From NCBI GenBank assembly GCA_963971405.1, contig OZ020493.1, forward strand, positions 1,674,001-1,738,000: a stretch of DNA of 64,000 nucleotides, in the 5' to 3' direction. Below, piece by piece: positions 50,520 to 63,537 of this stretch; the first letter of the stretch is position 1; the number at the start of each line of letters is the position of its first letter. The notes beneath the pieces are model-generated. The model made no database searches and had not been told where the DNA came from. It saw nothing but the letters and a program-made list of their open reading frames with translations. Source of the stretch: Psococerastis gibbosa. Its lineage: Eukaryota > Arthropoda > Insecta > Psocodea > Psocidae. The position numbers and the translations under genes are program-made.

Positions 50520-52689
50520 GTACTTTTGGACTCAGGGGCGTAATGTGTCCTTCCCTCCCCCAGCCTCGAGCATTGTAAGACGTGGTGGTTCATACGCCAT
50601 GGTCCCCTTTGCAGCATTATGAATAGTAGCATTCCTAATAAGGAATATACATAAAAGATTTAATTCAGTATGCGGGTGGGTACTTATGGACTCGGGGCGA
50701 ACAGCTCACCTATATAAATAAATATATATGTAGTGAATAAGGAATATTTATAAGGAAGGAATATCCCAGTTTTTATTTGCACACACCAATTAGTAAAGTG
50801 TAAACTCATGTCTGCAGTAGACATACTTAAGATCTACATATATATTTGTGTGTGAGTACTTTTGGACTCAGGGGCGTAATGTGTCCTTCCCTCCCCCAGC
50901 CTCGAGCATTGTAAGACGTGGTGGTTCATACGTCATTTTCCCCTTTGCAGCATTATGAATAGTAGCATTTCTAATAAGGAATATACATAAAAGATTTAAT
51001 ACAGTTTGTGGGTGAGTACTTATGGACTCGGGGCGAACAGCTACACCTATGTTAATAAATATATATGTAGGGAATAAGGAATATTTATAAGGAAGGAATA
51101 ACCCAGTTTTTATTTGCAGACTCGAATTAGTAAAGTGTAAACTCATGTCTGCAGTAGACATATTTAAGATCTACATAAATATTGGTGAGTGAGTACTTAT
51201 GGACTGAAGGGCGTAAAGTTTGGGAAGGCTTTGCCCCCCCCCCCCCTCCTCGAGCACTGTGCGACGTGGTTCATATTTCATGGTCATATATATGGGATAA
51301 ACAAGTTTTTATATCCTCGCTCGAATTAGTAAACAGTGAAATCATAACGTACTCAAGTCTACAGTAGACTTATCTAATTCTTCAGCATGCAGGTGAAGTA
51401 CTGGAAGTGCCGGACTAACCACTATCTTTTTTTTTCTAGCAGTCGGGCTGTTTCAATTGACTAGTGGGTACAATGTTTGACTGATTATGAAAAAAATGTA
51501 CAACAATTCCTACACACAGAGGGAATTTCAAACGTGAAGACAAACTCCAGTGAATTGCGGAAGACTTTCGAAAATCGGACAACTACATAAATATTTGTGG
51601 GTGAGTACTTTTGGACTCAGGGGCGTAATGTGTCCTTCCCTCCCCCAGCCTCGGGCATTGTAAGACGTGGTGGTTCATACGCCATGGTCCCCTTTGCAGC
51701 ATTATGAATAGTAGCCTTCCTAATAAGGAATATACATAAAAGATTTAATACAGTTTGTGGGTGAGTACTTATGGACTCGGGGCGAACAGCTACACCTATG
51801 TATATAAATATATATGTGGGGAATAAGGAATATTTATAAGGAAGGAATAACCCAGTTTTTATTTGCACACACCAATTAGTAAAGTGTAAACTCATGTCTG
51901 CAGTAGACAAATTTAAGATCTACATATATATTTGTGTGTGAGTACTTTTGGACTCAGGGGCGTAATGTGTCCTTCCCTCCCCCAGCCTCGAGCATTGTAA
52001 GACGTGGTGGTTCATACGTCATTTTCCCCTTTGCAGCATTATGAATAGTAGCATTTCTAATAAGGAATATACATAAAAGATTTAATACAGTTTGTGGGTG
52101 AGTACTTATGGACTCGGGGCGAACAGCTACACCTATGTTAATAAATATATATGTAGGGAATAAGGAATATTTATAAGGAAGGAATAACCCAGTTTTTATT
52201 TGCAGACTCGAATTAGTAAAGTGTAAACTCATGTCTGCAGTAGACATATTTCAGATCTACATAAATATTGGTGAGTGAGTACTTATGGACTGAAGGGCGT
52301 AAAGTTTGGGAAGGCTTTGCCCCCCCCCCCTCCTCGAGCACTGTGCGACGTGGTTCATATTTCATGGTCATATATATGGGATAAACAAGTTTTTATATCC
52401 TCGCTCGAATTAGTAAACAGTGAAATCATAACGTACTCAAGTCTACAGTAGACTTATCTAATTCTTCAGCATGCAGGTGAAGTACTGGAAGTGCCGGACT
52501 AACCACTATCTTTTTTTTTTCTAGCAGTCGGGCTGTTTCAATTGACTAGTGGGTACAATGTTTGACTGATTATGAAAAAAATGTACAACAATTCCTACAC
52601 ACAGAGGGAATTTCAAACGTGAAGACAAACTCCAGTGAATTGCGGAAGACTTTCGAAAATCGGACAACTACATAAATATTTGTGGGTGA
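50520..52689 (+). repeat. HOR copy 11
   Basis: A_c, A_d, B, A_a, A_d, B; 2,170 bp. The first A_c has GAGCATT because it follows B''. It matches HOR copy 9 at an offset of about 5,571 bp. The last A_d has ATATTTCAG near 52,250, which copy 9 lacks. Confidence 0.92.
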
Positions 52690-54813
52690 GTACTTTTGGA
52701 CTCAGGGGCGTAATGTGTCCTTCCCTCCCCCAGCCTCGGGCATTGTAAGACGTGGTGGTTCATACGCCATGGTCCCCTTTGCAGCATTATGAATAGTAGC
52801 ATTCCTAATAAGGAATATACATAAAAGATTTAATTCAGTATGCGGGTGGGTACTTATGGACTCGGGGCGAACAGCTCACCTATATAAATAAATATATATG
52901 TAGTGAATAAGGAATATTTATAAGGAAGGAATATCCCAGTTTTTATTTGCACTTTACTTTGGACTATTTGCACTAGTACTTTTGGACTCAGGGGCGTAAT
53001 GTGTCCTTCCCTCCCCCAGCCTCGAGCATTGTAAGACGTGGTGGTTCATACGTCATTTTCCCCTTTGCAGCATTATGAATAGTAGCATTTCTAATAAGGA
53101 ATATACATAAAAGATTTAATACAGTTTGTGGGTGAGTACTTATGGACTCGGGGCGAACAGCTACACCTATGTTAATAAATATATATGTAGGGAATAAGGA
53201 ATATTTATAAGGAAGGAATAACCCAGTTTTTATTTGCAGACTCGAATTAGTAAAGTGTAAACTCATGTCTGCAGTAGACATATTTAAGATCTACATAAAT
53301 ATTGGTGAGTGAGTACTTATGGACTGAAGGGCGTAAAGTTTGGGAAGGCTTTGCCCCCCCCCCCCCTCCTCGAGCACTGTGCGACGTGGTTCATATTTCA
53401 TGGTCATATATATGGGATAAACAAGTTTTTATATCCTCGCTCGAATTAGTAAACAGTGAAATCATAACGTACTCAAGTCTACAGTAGACTTATCTAATTC
53501 TTCAGCATGCAGGTGAAGTACTGGAAGTGCCGGACTAACCACTATCTTTTTTTTTCTAGCAGTCGGGCTGTTTCAATTGACTAGTGGGTACAATGTTTGA
53601 CTGATTATGAAAAAAATGTACAACAATTCCTACACACAGAGGGAATTTCAAACGTGAAGACAAACTCCAGTGAATTGCGGAAGACTTTCGAAAATCGGAC
53701 AACTACATAAATATTTGTGGGTGAGTACTTTTGGACTCAGGGGCGTAATGTGTCCTTCCCTCCCCCAGCCTCGGGCATTGTAAGACGTGGTGGTTCATAC
53801 GCCATGGTCCCCTTTGCAGCATTATGAATAGTAGCCTTCCTAATAAGGAATATACATAAAAGATTTAATACAGTTTGTGGGTGAGTACTTATGGACTCGG
53901 GGCGAACAGCTACACCTATGTATATAAATATATATGTGGGGAATAAGGAATATTTATAAGGAAGGAATAACCCAGTTTTTATTTGCACACACCAATTAGT
54001 AAAGTGTAAACTCATGTCTGCAGTAGACAAATTTAAGATCTACATATATATTTGTGTGTGAGTACTTTTGGACTCAGGGGCGTAATGTGTCCTTCCCTCC
54101 CCCAGCCTCGAGCATTGTAAGACGTGGTGGTTCATACGTCATTTTCCCCTTTGCAGCATTATGAATAGTAGCATTTCTAATAAGGAATATACATAAAAGA
54201 TTTAATACAGTTTGTGGGTGAGTACTTATGGACTCGGGGCGAACAGCTACACCTATGTTAATAAATATATATGTAGGGAATAAGGAATATTTATAAGGAA
54301 GGAATAACCCAGTTTTTATTTGCAGACTCGAATTAGTAAAGTGTAAACTCATGTCTGCAGTAGACATATTTAAGATCTACATAAATATTGGTGAGTGAGT
54401 ACTTATGGACTGAAGGGCGTAAAGTTTGGGAAGGCTTTGCCCCCCCCCCCCCCCTCCTCGAGCACTGTGCGACGTGGTTCATATTTCATGGTCATATTTA
54501 TGGGATAAACAAGTTTTTATATCCTCGCTCGAATTAGTAAACAGTGAAATCATAACGTACTCAAGTCTACAGTAGACTTATCTAATTCTTCAGCATGCAG
54601 GTGAAGTACTGGAAGTGCCGGACTAACCACTATCTTTTTTTTTTCTAGCAGTCGGGCTGTTTCAATTGACTAGTGGGTACAATGTTTGACTGATTATGAA
54701 AAAAATGTACAACAATTCCTACACACAGAGGGAATTTCAAACGTGAAGACAAACTCCAGTGAATTGCGGAAGACTTTCGAAAATCGGACAACTACATAAA
54801 TATTTGTGGGTGA
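52690..54813 (+). repeat. HOR copy 12, with the same filler deletion
   Basis: A_c, A_d, B, A_a, A_d, B; 2,124 bp. The filler and breakpoints in A_c are identical to those of HOR copy 10, so the two share one event and were separated by a duplication with offset 5,571 bp. The A_a lacks the AATACATTTTG mark of copy 10. The second B has a C15 tract and ATATTTATGGG. Confidence 0.92.
52953..52974 (+). other. Filler DNA at a deletion in A_c (second copy)
   Basis: Identical in sequence and position within the module to the filler at 47,382-47,403. An independent event with the same filler is very unlikely; this is a copy. Confidence 0.85.
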
Positions 54814-55898
54814 GTACTTTTGGACTCAGGGGCGTAATGTGTCCTTCCCTCCCCCAGCCTCGGGCATTGTAAGACGTGGTGGTTCATACGCCATGGTCCC
54901 CTTTGCAGCATTATGAATAGTAGCATTCCTAATAAGGAATATACATAAAAGATTTAATTCAGTATGCGGGTGGGTACTTATGGACTCGGGGCGAACAGCT
55001 CACCTATATAAATAAATATATATGTAGTGAATAAGGAATATTTATAAGGAAGGAATATCCCAGTTTTTATTTGCACACACCAATTAGTAAAGTGTAAACT
55101 CATGTCTGCAGTAGACATACTTAAGATCTACATATATATTTGTGTGTGAGTACTTTTGGACTCAGGGGCGTAATGTGTCCTTCCCTCCCCCAGCCTCGAG
55201 CATTGTAAGACGTGGTGGTTCATACGTCATTTTCCCCTTTGCAGCATTATGAATAGTAGCATTTCTAATAAGGAATATACATAAAAGATTTAATACAGTT
55301 TGTGGGTGAGTACTTATGGACTCGGGGCGAACAGCTACACCTATGTTAATAAATATATATGTAGGGAATAAGGAATATTTATAAGGAAGGAATAACCCAG
55401 TTTTTATTTGCAGACTCGAATTAGTAAAGTGTAAACTCATGTCTGCAGTAGACATATTTAAGATCTACATAAATATTGGTGAGTGAGTACTTATGGACTG
55501 AAGGGCGTAAAGTTTGGGAAGGCTTTGCCCCCCCCCCCCTCCTCGAGCACTGTGCGACGTGGTTCATATTTCATGGTCATATTTATGGGATAAACAAGTT
55601 TTTATATCCTCGCTCGAATTAGTAAACAGTGAAATCATAACGTACTCAAGTCTACAGTAGACTTATCTAATTCTTCAGCATGCAGGTGAAGTACTGGAAG
55701 TGCCGGACTAACCACTATCTTTTTTTTTTCTAGCAGTCGGGCTGTTTCAATTGACTAGTGGGTACAATGTTTGACTGATTATGAAAAAAATGTACAACAA
55801 TTCCTACACACAGAGGGAATTTCAAACGTGAAGACAAACTCCAGTGAATTGCGGAAGACTTTCGAAAATCGGACAACTACATAAATATTTGTGGGTGA
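54814..55898 (+). repeat. Half HOR: A_c-A_d-B
   Basis: Same half unit as 28,745-29,828, including ATATTTATGGG in the B near 55,580, at an offset of about 26,069 bp. Confidence 0.9.
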
Positions 55899-56571
55899 GT
55901 ACTTTTGGACTCAGGGGCGTAATGTGTCCTTCCCTCCCCCAGCCTCGGGCATTGTAAGACGTGGTGGTTCATACGCCATGGTCCCCTTTGCAGCATTATG
56001 AATAGTAGCATTCCTAATAAGGAATATACATAAAAGATTTAATTCAGTATGCGGGTGGGTACTTATGGACTCGGGGCGAACAGCTCACCTATATAAATAA
56101 ATATATATGTAGTGAATAAGGAATATTTATAAGGAAGGAATATCCCAGTTTTTATTTGCACACACCAATTAGTAAAGTGTAAACTCATGTCTGCAGTAGA
56201 CATACTTAAGATCTACATATATATTTGTGTGTGAGTACTTTTGGACTCAGGGGCGTAATGTGTCCTTCCCTCCCCCAGCCTCGAGCATTGTAAGACGTGG
56301 TGGTTCATACGTCATTTTCCCCTTTGCAGCATTATGAATAGTAGCATTTCAAATAAGGAATATACATAAAAGATTTAATACAGTTTGTGGGTGAGTACTT
56401 ATGGACTCGGGGCGAACAGCTACACCTATGTTAATAAATATATATGTAGGGAATAAGGAATATTTATAAGGAAGGAATAACCCAGTTTTTATTTGCAGAC
56501 TCGAATTAGTAAAGTGTAAACTCATGTCTGCAGTAGACATATTTAAGATCTACATAAATATTGGTGAGTGA
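55899..56571 (+). repeat. A_c-A_d pair, A_d with CATTTCAAATAAG
   Basis: The lineage mark is at 56,351. The pair matches 29,829-30,501 at an offset of 26,070 bp. Confidence 0.9.
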
Positions 56572-57179
56572 GTACTTATGGACTGAAGGGCGTAAAGTTT
56601 GGGAAGGCTTTGCCCCCCCCCCCTCCTCGAGCACTGTGCGACGTGGTTCATATTTCATGGTCATATATATGGGATAAACAAGTTTTTATATCCTCGCTCG
56701 AATTAGTAAACAGTGAAATCATAACGTACTCAAGTCTACAGTAGACTTATCTAATTCTTCAGCATGCAGGTGAAATGGACTGAAGGGCGTACAGTTTGGG
56801 ACGGCTTTGCCCCCCCCCCCCTCCTCGAGCACTGAGCGACGTGGTTCATACTTCATGGTCATATATAAGGGATAACCAAGTTTTTATTTCCACGCTCGAA
56901 TTAGTAAACAGTGAAATCATAAGGTACTCAAGTCTACAGTAGACTTATCTAATTCTTCAGCATGCAGGTGAAGTACTGGAAGTGCCGGACTAACCACTAT
57001 CTTTTTTTTTCTAGCAGTCGGGCTGTTTCAATTGACTAGTGGGTACAATGTTTGACTGATTATGCAAAAAATGTACATCAATTCCTACACACAGAGGGAA
57101 TTTCAAACGTGAAGACAAACTCCAGTGAATTGCGGAAGACTTTCGAAAATCGGACAACTACATAAATATTTGTGTGTGA
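56572..57179 (+). repeat. Composite B'-B''
   Basis: Junction at about 56,771-56,783; GCACTGAGCG in B''. Counterpart of 30,502-31,111. Confidence 0.9.
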
Positions 57180-57927
57180 GTACTTTTGGACTCAGGGGCG
57201 TAATGTGTCCTTCCCTCCCCCAGCCTCGAGCATTGTAAGACGTGGTGGTTCATACGCCATGGTCCCCTTTGCAGCATTATGAATAGTAGCATTTCTAATA
57301 AGGAATATACATAAAAGATTTAATACAGTTTGTGGGTGAGTACTTATGGACTCGGGGCGAACAGCTACACCTATGTTAATAAATATATATGTAGGGAATA
57401 AGGAATATTTATAAGGAAGGAATAACCCAGTTTTTATTTGCAGACTCGAATTAGTAAAGTGTAAACTCATGTCTGCAGTAGACATATTTAAGATCTACAT
57501 AAATATTGGTGAGTGAGTACTTATGGACTGAAGGGCGTAAAGTTTGGGAAGGCTTTGCCCCCCCCCCCCTCCTCGAGCACTGTGCGACGTGGTTCATATT
57601 TCATGGTCATATATATGGGATAAACAAGTTTTTATATCCTCGCTCGAATTAGTAAACAGTGAAATCATAACGTACTCAAGTCTACAGTAGACTTATCTAA
57701 TTCTTCAGCATGCAGGTGAAGTACTGGAAGTGCCGGACTAACCACTATCTTTTTTTTTCTAGCAGTCGGGCTGTTTCAATTGACTAGTGGGTACAATGTT
57801 TGACTGATTATGAAAAAAATGTACAACAATTCCTACACACAGAGGGAATTTCAAACGTGAAGACAAACTCCAGTGAATTGCGGAAGACTTTCGAAAATCG
57901 GACAACTACATAAATATTTGTGGGTGA
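57180..57927 (+). repeat. Mosaic A + B
   Basis: Same mosaic (GCCATGG, CATTTCT, A_d back half) as at 31,112, followed by an ordinary B. The B lacks the extra a seen in its 31 kb counterpart. Confidence 0.88.
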
Positions 57928-59684
57928 GTACTTTTGGACTCAGGGGCGTAATGTGTCCTTCCCTCCCCCAGCCTCGGGCATTGTAAGACGTGGTGGTTCA
58001 TACGCCATGGTCCCCTTTGCAGCATTATGAATAGTAGCCTTCCTAATAAGGAATATACATAAAAGATTTAATTCAGTATGCGGGTGGGTACTTATGGACT
58101 CGGGGCGAACAGCTCACCTATATAAATAAGTATATATGTAGTGAATAAGGAATATTTATAAGGAAGGAATATCCCAGTTTTTATTTGCACACACCAATTA
58201 GTAAAGTGTAAACTCATGTCTGCAGTAGACATACTTAAGATCTACATATATATTTGTGTGTGAGTACTTTTGGACTCAGGGGCGTAATGTGTCCTTCCCT
58301 CCCCCAGCCTCGAGCATTGTAAGACGTGGTGGTTCATACGTCATTTTCCCCTTTGCAGCATTATGAATAGTAGCATTTCTAATAAGGAATATACATAAAA
58401 GATTTAATACAGTTTGTGGGTGAGTACTTATGGACTCGGGGCGAACAGCTACACCTATGTTAATAAATATATATGTAGGGAATAAGGAATATTTATAAGG
58501 AAGGAATAACCCAGTTTTTATTTGCAGACTCGAATTAGTAAAGTGTAAACTCATGTCTGCAGTAGACATATTTAAGATCTACATAAATATTGGTGAGTGA
58601 GTACTTATGGACTGAAGGGCGTAAAGTTTGGGAAGGCTTTGCCCCCCCCCCCTCCTCGAGCACTGTGCGACGTGGTTCATATTTCATGGTCATATATATG
58701 GGATAAACAAGTTTTTATATCCTCGCTCGAATTAGTAAACAGTGAAATCATAACGTACTCAAGTCTACAGTAGACTTATCTAATTCTTCAGCATGCAGGT
58801 GAAGTACTGGAAGTGCCGGACTAACCACTATCTTTTTTTTTTCTAGCAGTCGGGCTGTTTCAATTGACTAGTGGGTACAATGTTTGACTGATTATGAAAA
58901 AAATGTACAACAATTCCTACACACAGAGGGAATTTCAAACGTGAAGACAAACTCCAGTGAATTGCGGAAGACTTTCGAAAATCGGACAACTACATAAATA
59001 TTTGTGGGTGAGTACTTTTGGACTCAGGGGCGTAATGTGTCCTTCCCTCCCCCAGCCTCGGGCATTGTAAGACGTGGTGGTTCATACGCCATGGTCCCCT
59101 TTGCAGCATTATGAATAGTAGCATTCCTAATAAGGAATATACATAAAAGATTTAATTCAGTATGCGGGTGGGTACTTATGGACTCGGGGCGAACAGCTCA
59201 CCTATATAAATAAATATATATGTAGTGAATAAGGAATATTTATAAGGAAGGAATATCCCAGTTTTTATTTGCACACACCAATTAGTAAAGTGTAAACTCA
59301 TGTCTGCAGTAGACATACTTAAGATCTACATATATATTTGTGTGTGAGTACTTTTGGACTCAGGGGCGTAATGTGTCCTTCCCTCCCCCAGCCTCGAGCA
59401 TTGTAAGACGTGGTGGTTCATACGTCATTTTCCCCTTTGCAGCATTATGAATAGTAGCATTTCTAATAAGGAATATACATAAAAGATTTAATACAGTTTG
59501 TGGGTGAGCACTTATGGACTCGGGGCGAACAGCTACACCTATGTTAATAAATATATATGTAGGGAATAAGGAATATTTATAAGGAAGGAATAACCCAGTT
59601 TTTATTTGCAGACTCGAATTAGTAAAGTGTAAACTCATGTCTGCAGTAGACATATTTAAGATCTACATAAATATTGGTGAGTGA
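57928..59684 (+). repeat. A_c-A_d-B-A_c-A_d
   Basis: Counterpart of 31,864-33,620 at an offset of 26,064 bp. Private changes are ATAAGTATATATG near 58,130 and GTGAGCACTTATGG near 59,510; the second alters one anchor. Confidence 0.9.
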
Positions 59685-60293
59685 GTACTTATGGACTGAA
59701 GGGCGTAAAGTTTGGGAAGGCTTTGCCCCCCCCCCTCCTCGAGCACTGTGCGACGTGGTTCATATTTCATGGTCATATATATGGGATAAACAAGTTTTTA
59801 TATCCTCGCTCGAATTAGTAAACAGTGAAATCATAACGTACTCAAGTCTACAGTAGACTTATCTAATTCTTCAGCATGCAGGTGAAATGGACTGAAGGGC
59901 GTACAGTTTGGGACGGCTTTGCCCCCCCCCCCCCCTCCTCGAGCACTGTGCGACGTGGTTCATACTTCATGGTCATATATAAGGGATAACCAAGTTTTTA
60001 TTTCCACGCTCGAATTAGTAAACAGTGAAATCATAAGGTACTCAAGTCTACAGTAGACTTATCTAATTCTTCAGCATGCAGGTGAAGTACTGGAAGTGCC
60101 GGACTAACCACTATCTTTTTTTTTCTAGCAGTCGGGCTGTTTCAATTGACTAGTGGGTACAATGTTTGACTGATTATGCAAAAAATGTACATCAATTCCT
60201 ACACACAGAGGGAATTTCAAACGTGAAGACAAACTCCAGTGAATTGCGGAAGACTTTCGAAAATCGGACAACTACATAAATATTTGTGTGTGA
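59685..60293 (+). repeat. Composite B'-B''
   Basis: Counterpart of 33,621-34,227, with GCACTGTGCG. Junction at about 59,881-59,893. Confidence 0.9.
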
Positions 60294-60967
60294 GTACTTT
60301 TGGACTCAGGGGCGTAATGTGTCCTTCCCTCCCCCAGCCTCGAGCATTGTAAGACGTGGTGGTTCATACGCCATGGTCCCCTTTGCAGCATTATGAATAG
60401 TAGTATTTCTAATAAGGAATATACATAAAAGATTTAATACAGTTTGTGGGTGAGTACTTATGGACTCGGGGCGAACAGCTACACCTATGTTAATAAATAT
60501 ATATGTAGTGAATAAGGAATATTTATAAGGAAGGAATATCCCAGTTTTTATTTGCACACACCAATTAGTAAAGTGTAAACTCATGTCTGCAGTAGACATA
60601 CTTAAGATCTACATATATATTTGTGTGTGAGTACTTTTGGACTCAGGGGCGTAATGTGTCCTTCCCTCCCCCAGCCTCGAGCATTGTAAGACGTGGTGGT
60701 TCATACGTCATTTTCCCCTTTGCAGCATTATGAATAGTAGCATTTCTAATAAGGAATATACATAAAAGATTTAATACAGTTTGTGGGTGAGTACTTATGG
60801 ACTCGGGGCGAACAGCTACACCTATGTTAATAAATATATATGTAGGGAATAAGGAATATTTATAAGGAAGGAATAACCCAGTTTTTATTTGCAGACTCGA
60901 ATTAGTAAAGTGTAAACTCATGTCTGCAGTAGACATATTTAAGATCTACATAAATATTGGTGAGTGA
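60294..60967 (+). repeat. Mosaic A (TAGTATTTC) and A_d
   Basis: Counterpart of 34,228-34,901. After this pair the two regions part: 34.9 kb continues with the hybrid B of the 1,090 bp duplication, whereas 60,968 continues with a hybrid B'. The right end of the 8 kb duplication is therefore close to 60.97 kb. Confidence 0.9.
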
Positions 60968-61577
60968 GTACTTATGGACTGAAGGGCGTAAAGTTTGGGA
61001 AGGCTTTGCCCCCCCCCCCCTCCTCGAGCACTGTGCGACGTGGTTCATATTTCATGGTCATATATATGGGATAACCAAGTTTTTATTTCCACGCTCGAAT
61101 TAGTAAACAGTGAAATCATAAGGTACTCAAGTCTACAGTAGACTTATCTAATTCTTCAGCATGCAGGTGAAATGGACTGAAGGGCGTACAGTTTGGGACG
61201 GCTTTGCCCCCCCCCCCCCTCCTCGAGCACTGTGCGACGTGGTTCATACTTCATGGTCATATATAAGGGATAACCAAGTTTTTATTTCCACGCTCGAATT
61301 AGTAAACAGTGAAATCATAAGGTACTCAAGTCTACAGTAGACTTATCTAATTCTTCAGCATGCAGGTGAAGTACTGGAAGTGCCGGACTAACCACTATCT
61401 TTTTTTTTCTAGCAGTCGGGCTGTTTCAATTGACTAGTGGGTACAATGTTTGACTGATTATGCAAAAAATGTACATCAATTCCTACACACAGAGGGAATT
61501 TCAAACGTGAAGACAAACTCCAGTGAATTGCGGAAGACTTTCGAAAATCGGACAACTACATAAATATTTGTGTGTGA
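60968..61577 (+). repeat. Composite hybrid B'-B''
   Basis: This B' starts as ordinary B (CATATTTCATGG, ATATATGGG) and switches to B'' marks (AACCAAG, ATTTCCACG, AAGGTAC) at about 61,063-61,075. It then runs through the usual junction near 61,171 into a full B''. The switch shows exchange or conversion between B and B''. Confidence 0.9.
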
Positions 61578-62924
61578 GTACTTTTGGACTCAGGGGCGTA
61601 ATGTGTCCTTCCCTCCCCCAGCCTCGAGCATTGTAAGACGTGGTGGTTCATACGCCATGGTCCCCTTTGCAGCATTATGAATAGTAGCATTCCTAATAAG
61701 GAATATACATAAAAGATTTAATACAGTTTGTGGGTGAGTACTTATGGACTCGGGGCGAACAGCTACACCTATGTATATAAATATATATGTGGGGAATAAG
61801 GAATATTTATAAGGAAGGAATAACCCAGTTTTTATTTGCACACACCAATTAGTAAAGTGTAAACTCATGTCTGCAGTAGACAAATTTAAGATCTACATAT
61901 ATATTTGTGTGTGAGTACTTTTGGACTCAGGGGCGTAATGTGTCCTTCCCTCCCCCAGCCTCGAGCATTGTAAGACGTGGTGGTTCATACGTCATTTTCC
62001 CCTTTGCAGCATTATGAATAGTAGCATTCCTAATAAGCAATATACATAAAAGATTTAATACAGTTTGTGGGTGAGTACTTATGGACTCGGGGCGAACAGC
62101 TCACCTATATAAATAAATATATATGTAGTGAATAAGGAATATTTATAAGGAAGGAATATCCCAGTTTTTATTTGCACACACCAATTAGTAAAGTGTAAAC
62201 TCATGTCTGCAGTAGACATACTTAAGATCTACATATATATTTGTGTGTGAGTACTTTTGGACTCAGGGGCGTAATGTGTCCTTCCCTCCCCCAGCCTCGA
62301 GCATTGTAAGACGTGGTGGTTCATACGCCATGGTCCCCTTTGCAGCATTATGAATAGTAGCATTCCTAATAAGGAATATACATAAAAGATTTAATACAGT
62401 TTGTGGGTGAGTACTTATGGACTCGGGGCGAACAGCTACACCTATGTATATAAATATATATGTGGGGAATAAGGAATATTTATAAGGAAGGAATAACCCA
62501 GTTTTTATTTGCACACACCAATTAGTAAAGTGTAAACTCATGTCTGCAGTAGACAAATTTAAGATCTACATATATATTTGTGTGTGAGTACTTTTGGACT
62601 CAGGGGCGTAATGTGTCCTTCCCTCCCCCAGCCTCGAGCATTGTAAGACGTGGTGGTTCATACGTCATTTTCCCCTTTGCAGCATTATGAATAGTAGCAT
62701 TTCTAATAAGGAATATACATAAAAGATTTAATACAGTTTGTGGGTGAGTACTTATGGACTCGGGGCGAACAGCTACACCTATGTTAATAAATATATATGT
62801 AGGGAATAAGGAATATTTATAAGGAAGGAATAACCCAGTTTTTATTTGCAGACTCGAATTAGTAAAGTGTAAACTCATGTCTGCAGTAGACATATTTAAG
62901 ATCTACATAAATATTGGTGAGTGA
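61578..62924 (+). repeat. Run of four A modules
   Basis: Copies start at 61,578 (A_a with GAGCATT and CATTCC), 61,915 (an A_c-like mosaic with ATACAG and GCTCACC, and private AATAAGCAA near 62,031), 62,251 (A_a) and 62,588 (A_d). The first two are repeated from 63,538. Confidence 0.9.
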
Positions 62925-63537
62925 GTACTTATGGACTGAAGGGCGTAAAGTTTGGGAAGGCTTTGCCCCCCCCCCCCCTCCTCGAGCACTGTGCGACGTG
63001 GTTCATATTTCATGGTCATATATATGGGATAACCAAGTTTTTATTTCCACGCTCGAATTAGTAAACAGTGAAATCATAAGGTACTCAAGTCTACAGTAGA
63101 CTTATCTAATTCTTCAGCATGCAGGTGAAATGGACTGAAGGGCGTACAGTTTGGGACGGCTTTGCCCCCCCCCCCCCCCTCCTCGAGCACTGTGCGACGT
63201 GGTTCATACTTCATGGTCATATATAAGGGATAACCAAGTTTTTATTTCCACGCTCGAATTAGTAAACAGTGAAATCATAAGGTACTCAAGTCTACAGTAG
63301 ACTTATCTAATTCTTCAGCATGCAGGTGAAGTACTGGAAGTGCCGGACTAACCACTATCTTTTTTTTTCTAGCAGTCGGGCTGTTTCAATTGACTAGTGG
63401 GTACAATGTTTGACTGATTATGCAAAAAATGTACATCAATTCCTACACACAGAGGGAATTTCAAACGTGAAGACAAACTCCAGTGAATTGCGGAAGACTT
63501 TCGAAAATCGGACAACTACATAAATATTTGTGTGTGA
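62925..63537 (+). repeat. Composite hybrid B'-B''
   Basis: Same B-to-B'' switch as in the composite at 60,968, with the junction near 63,125; C15 in B''. With the preceding four A modules it forms a unit of 1,960 bp that starts again at 63,538. Confidence 0.9.
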
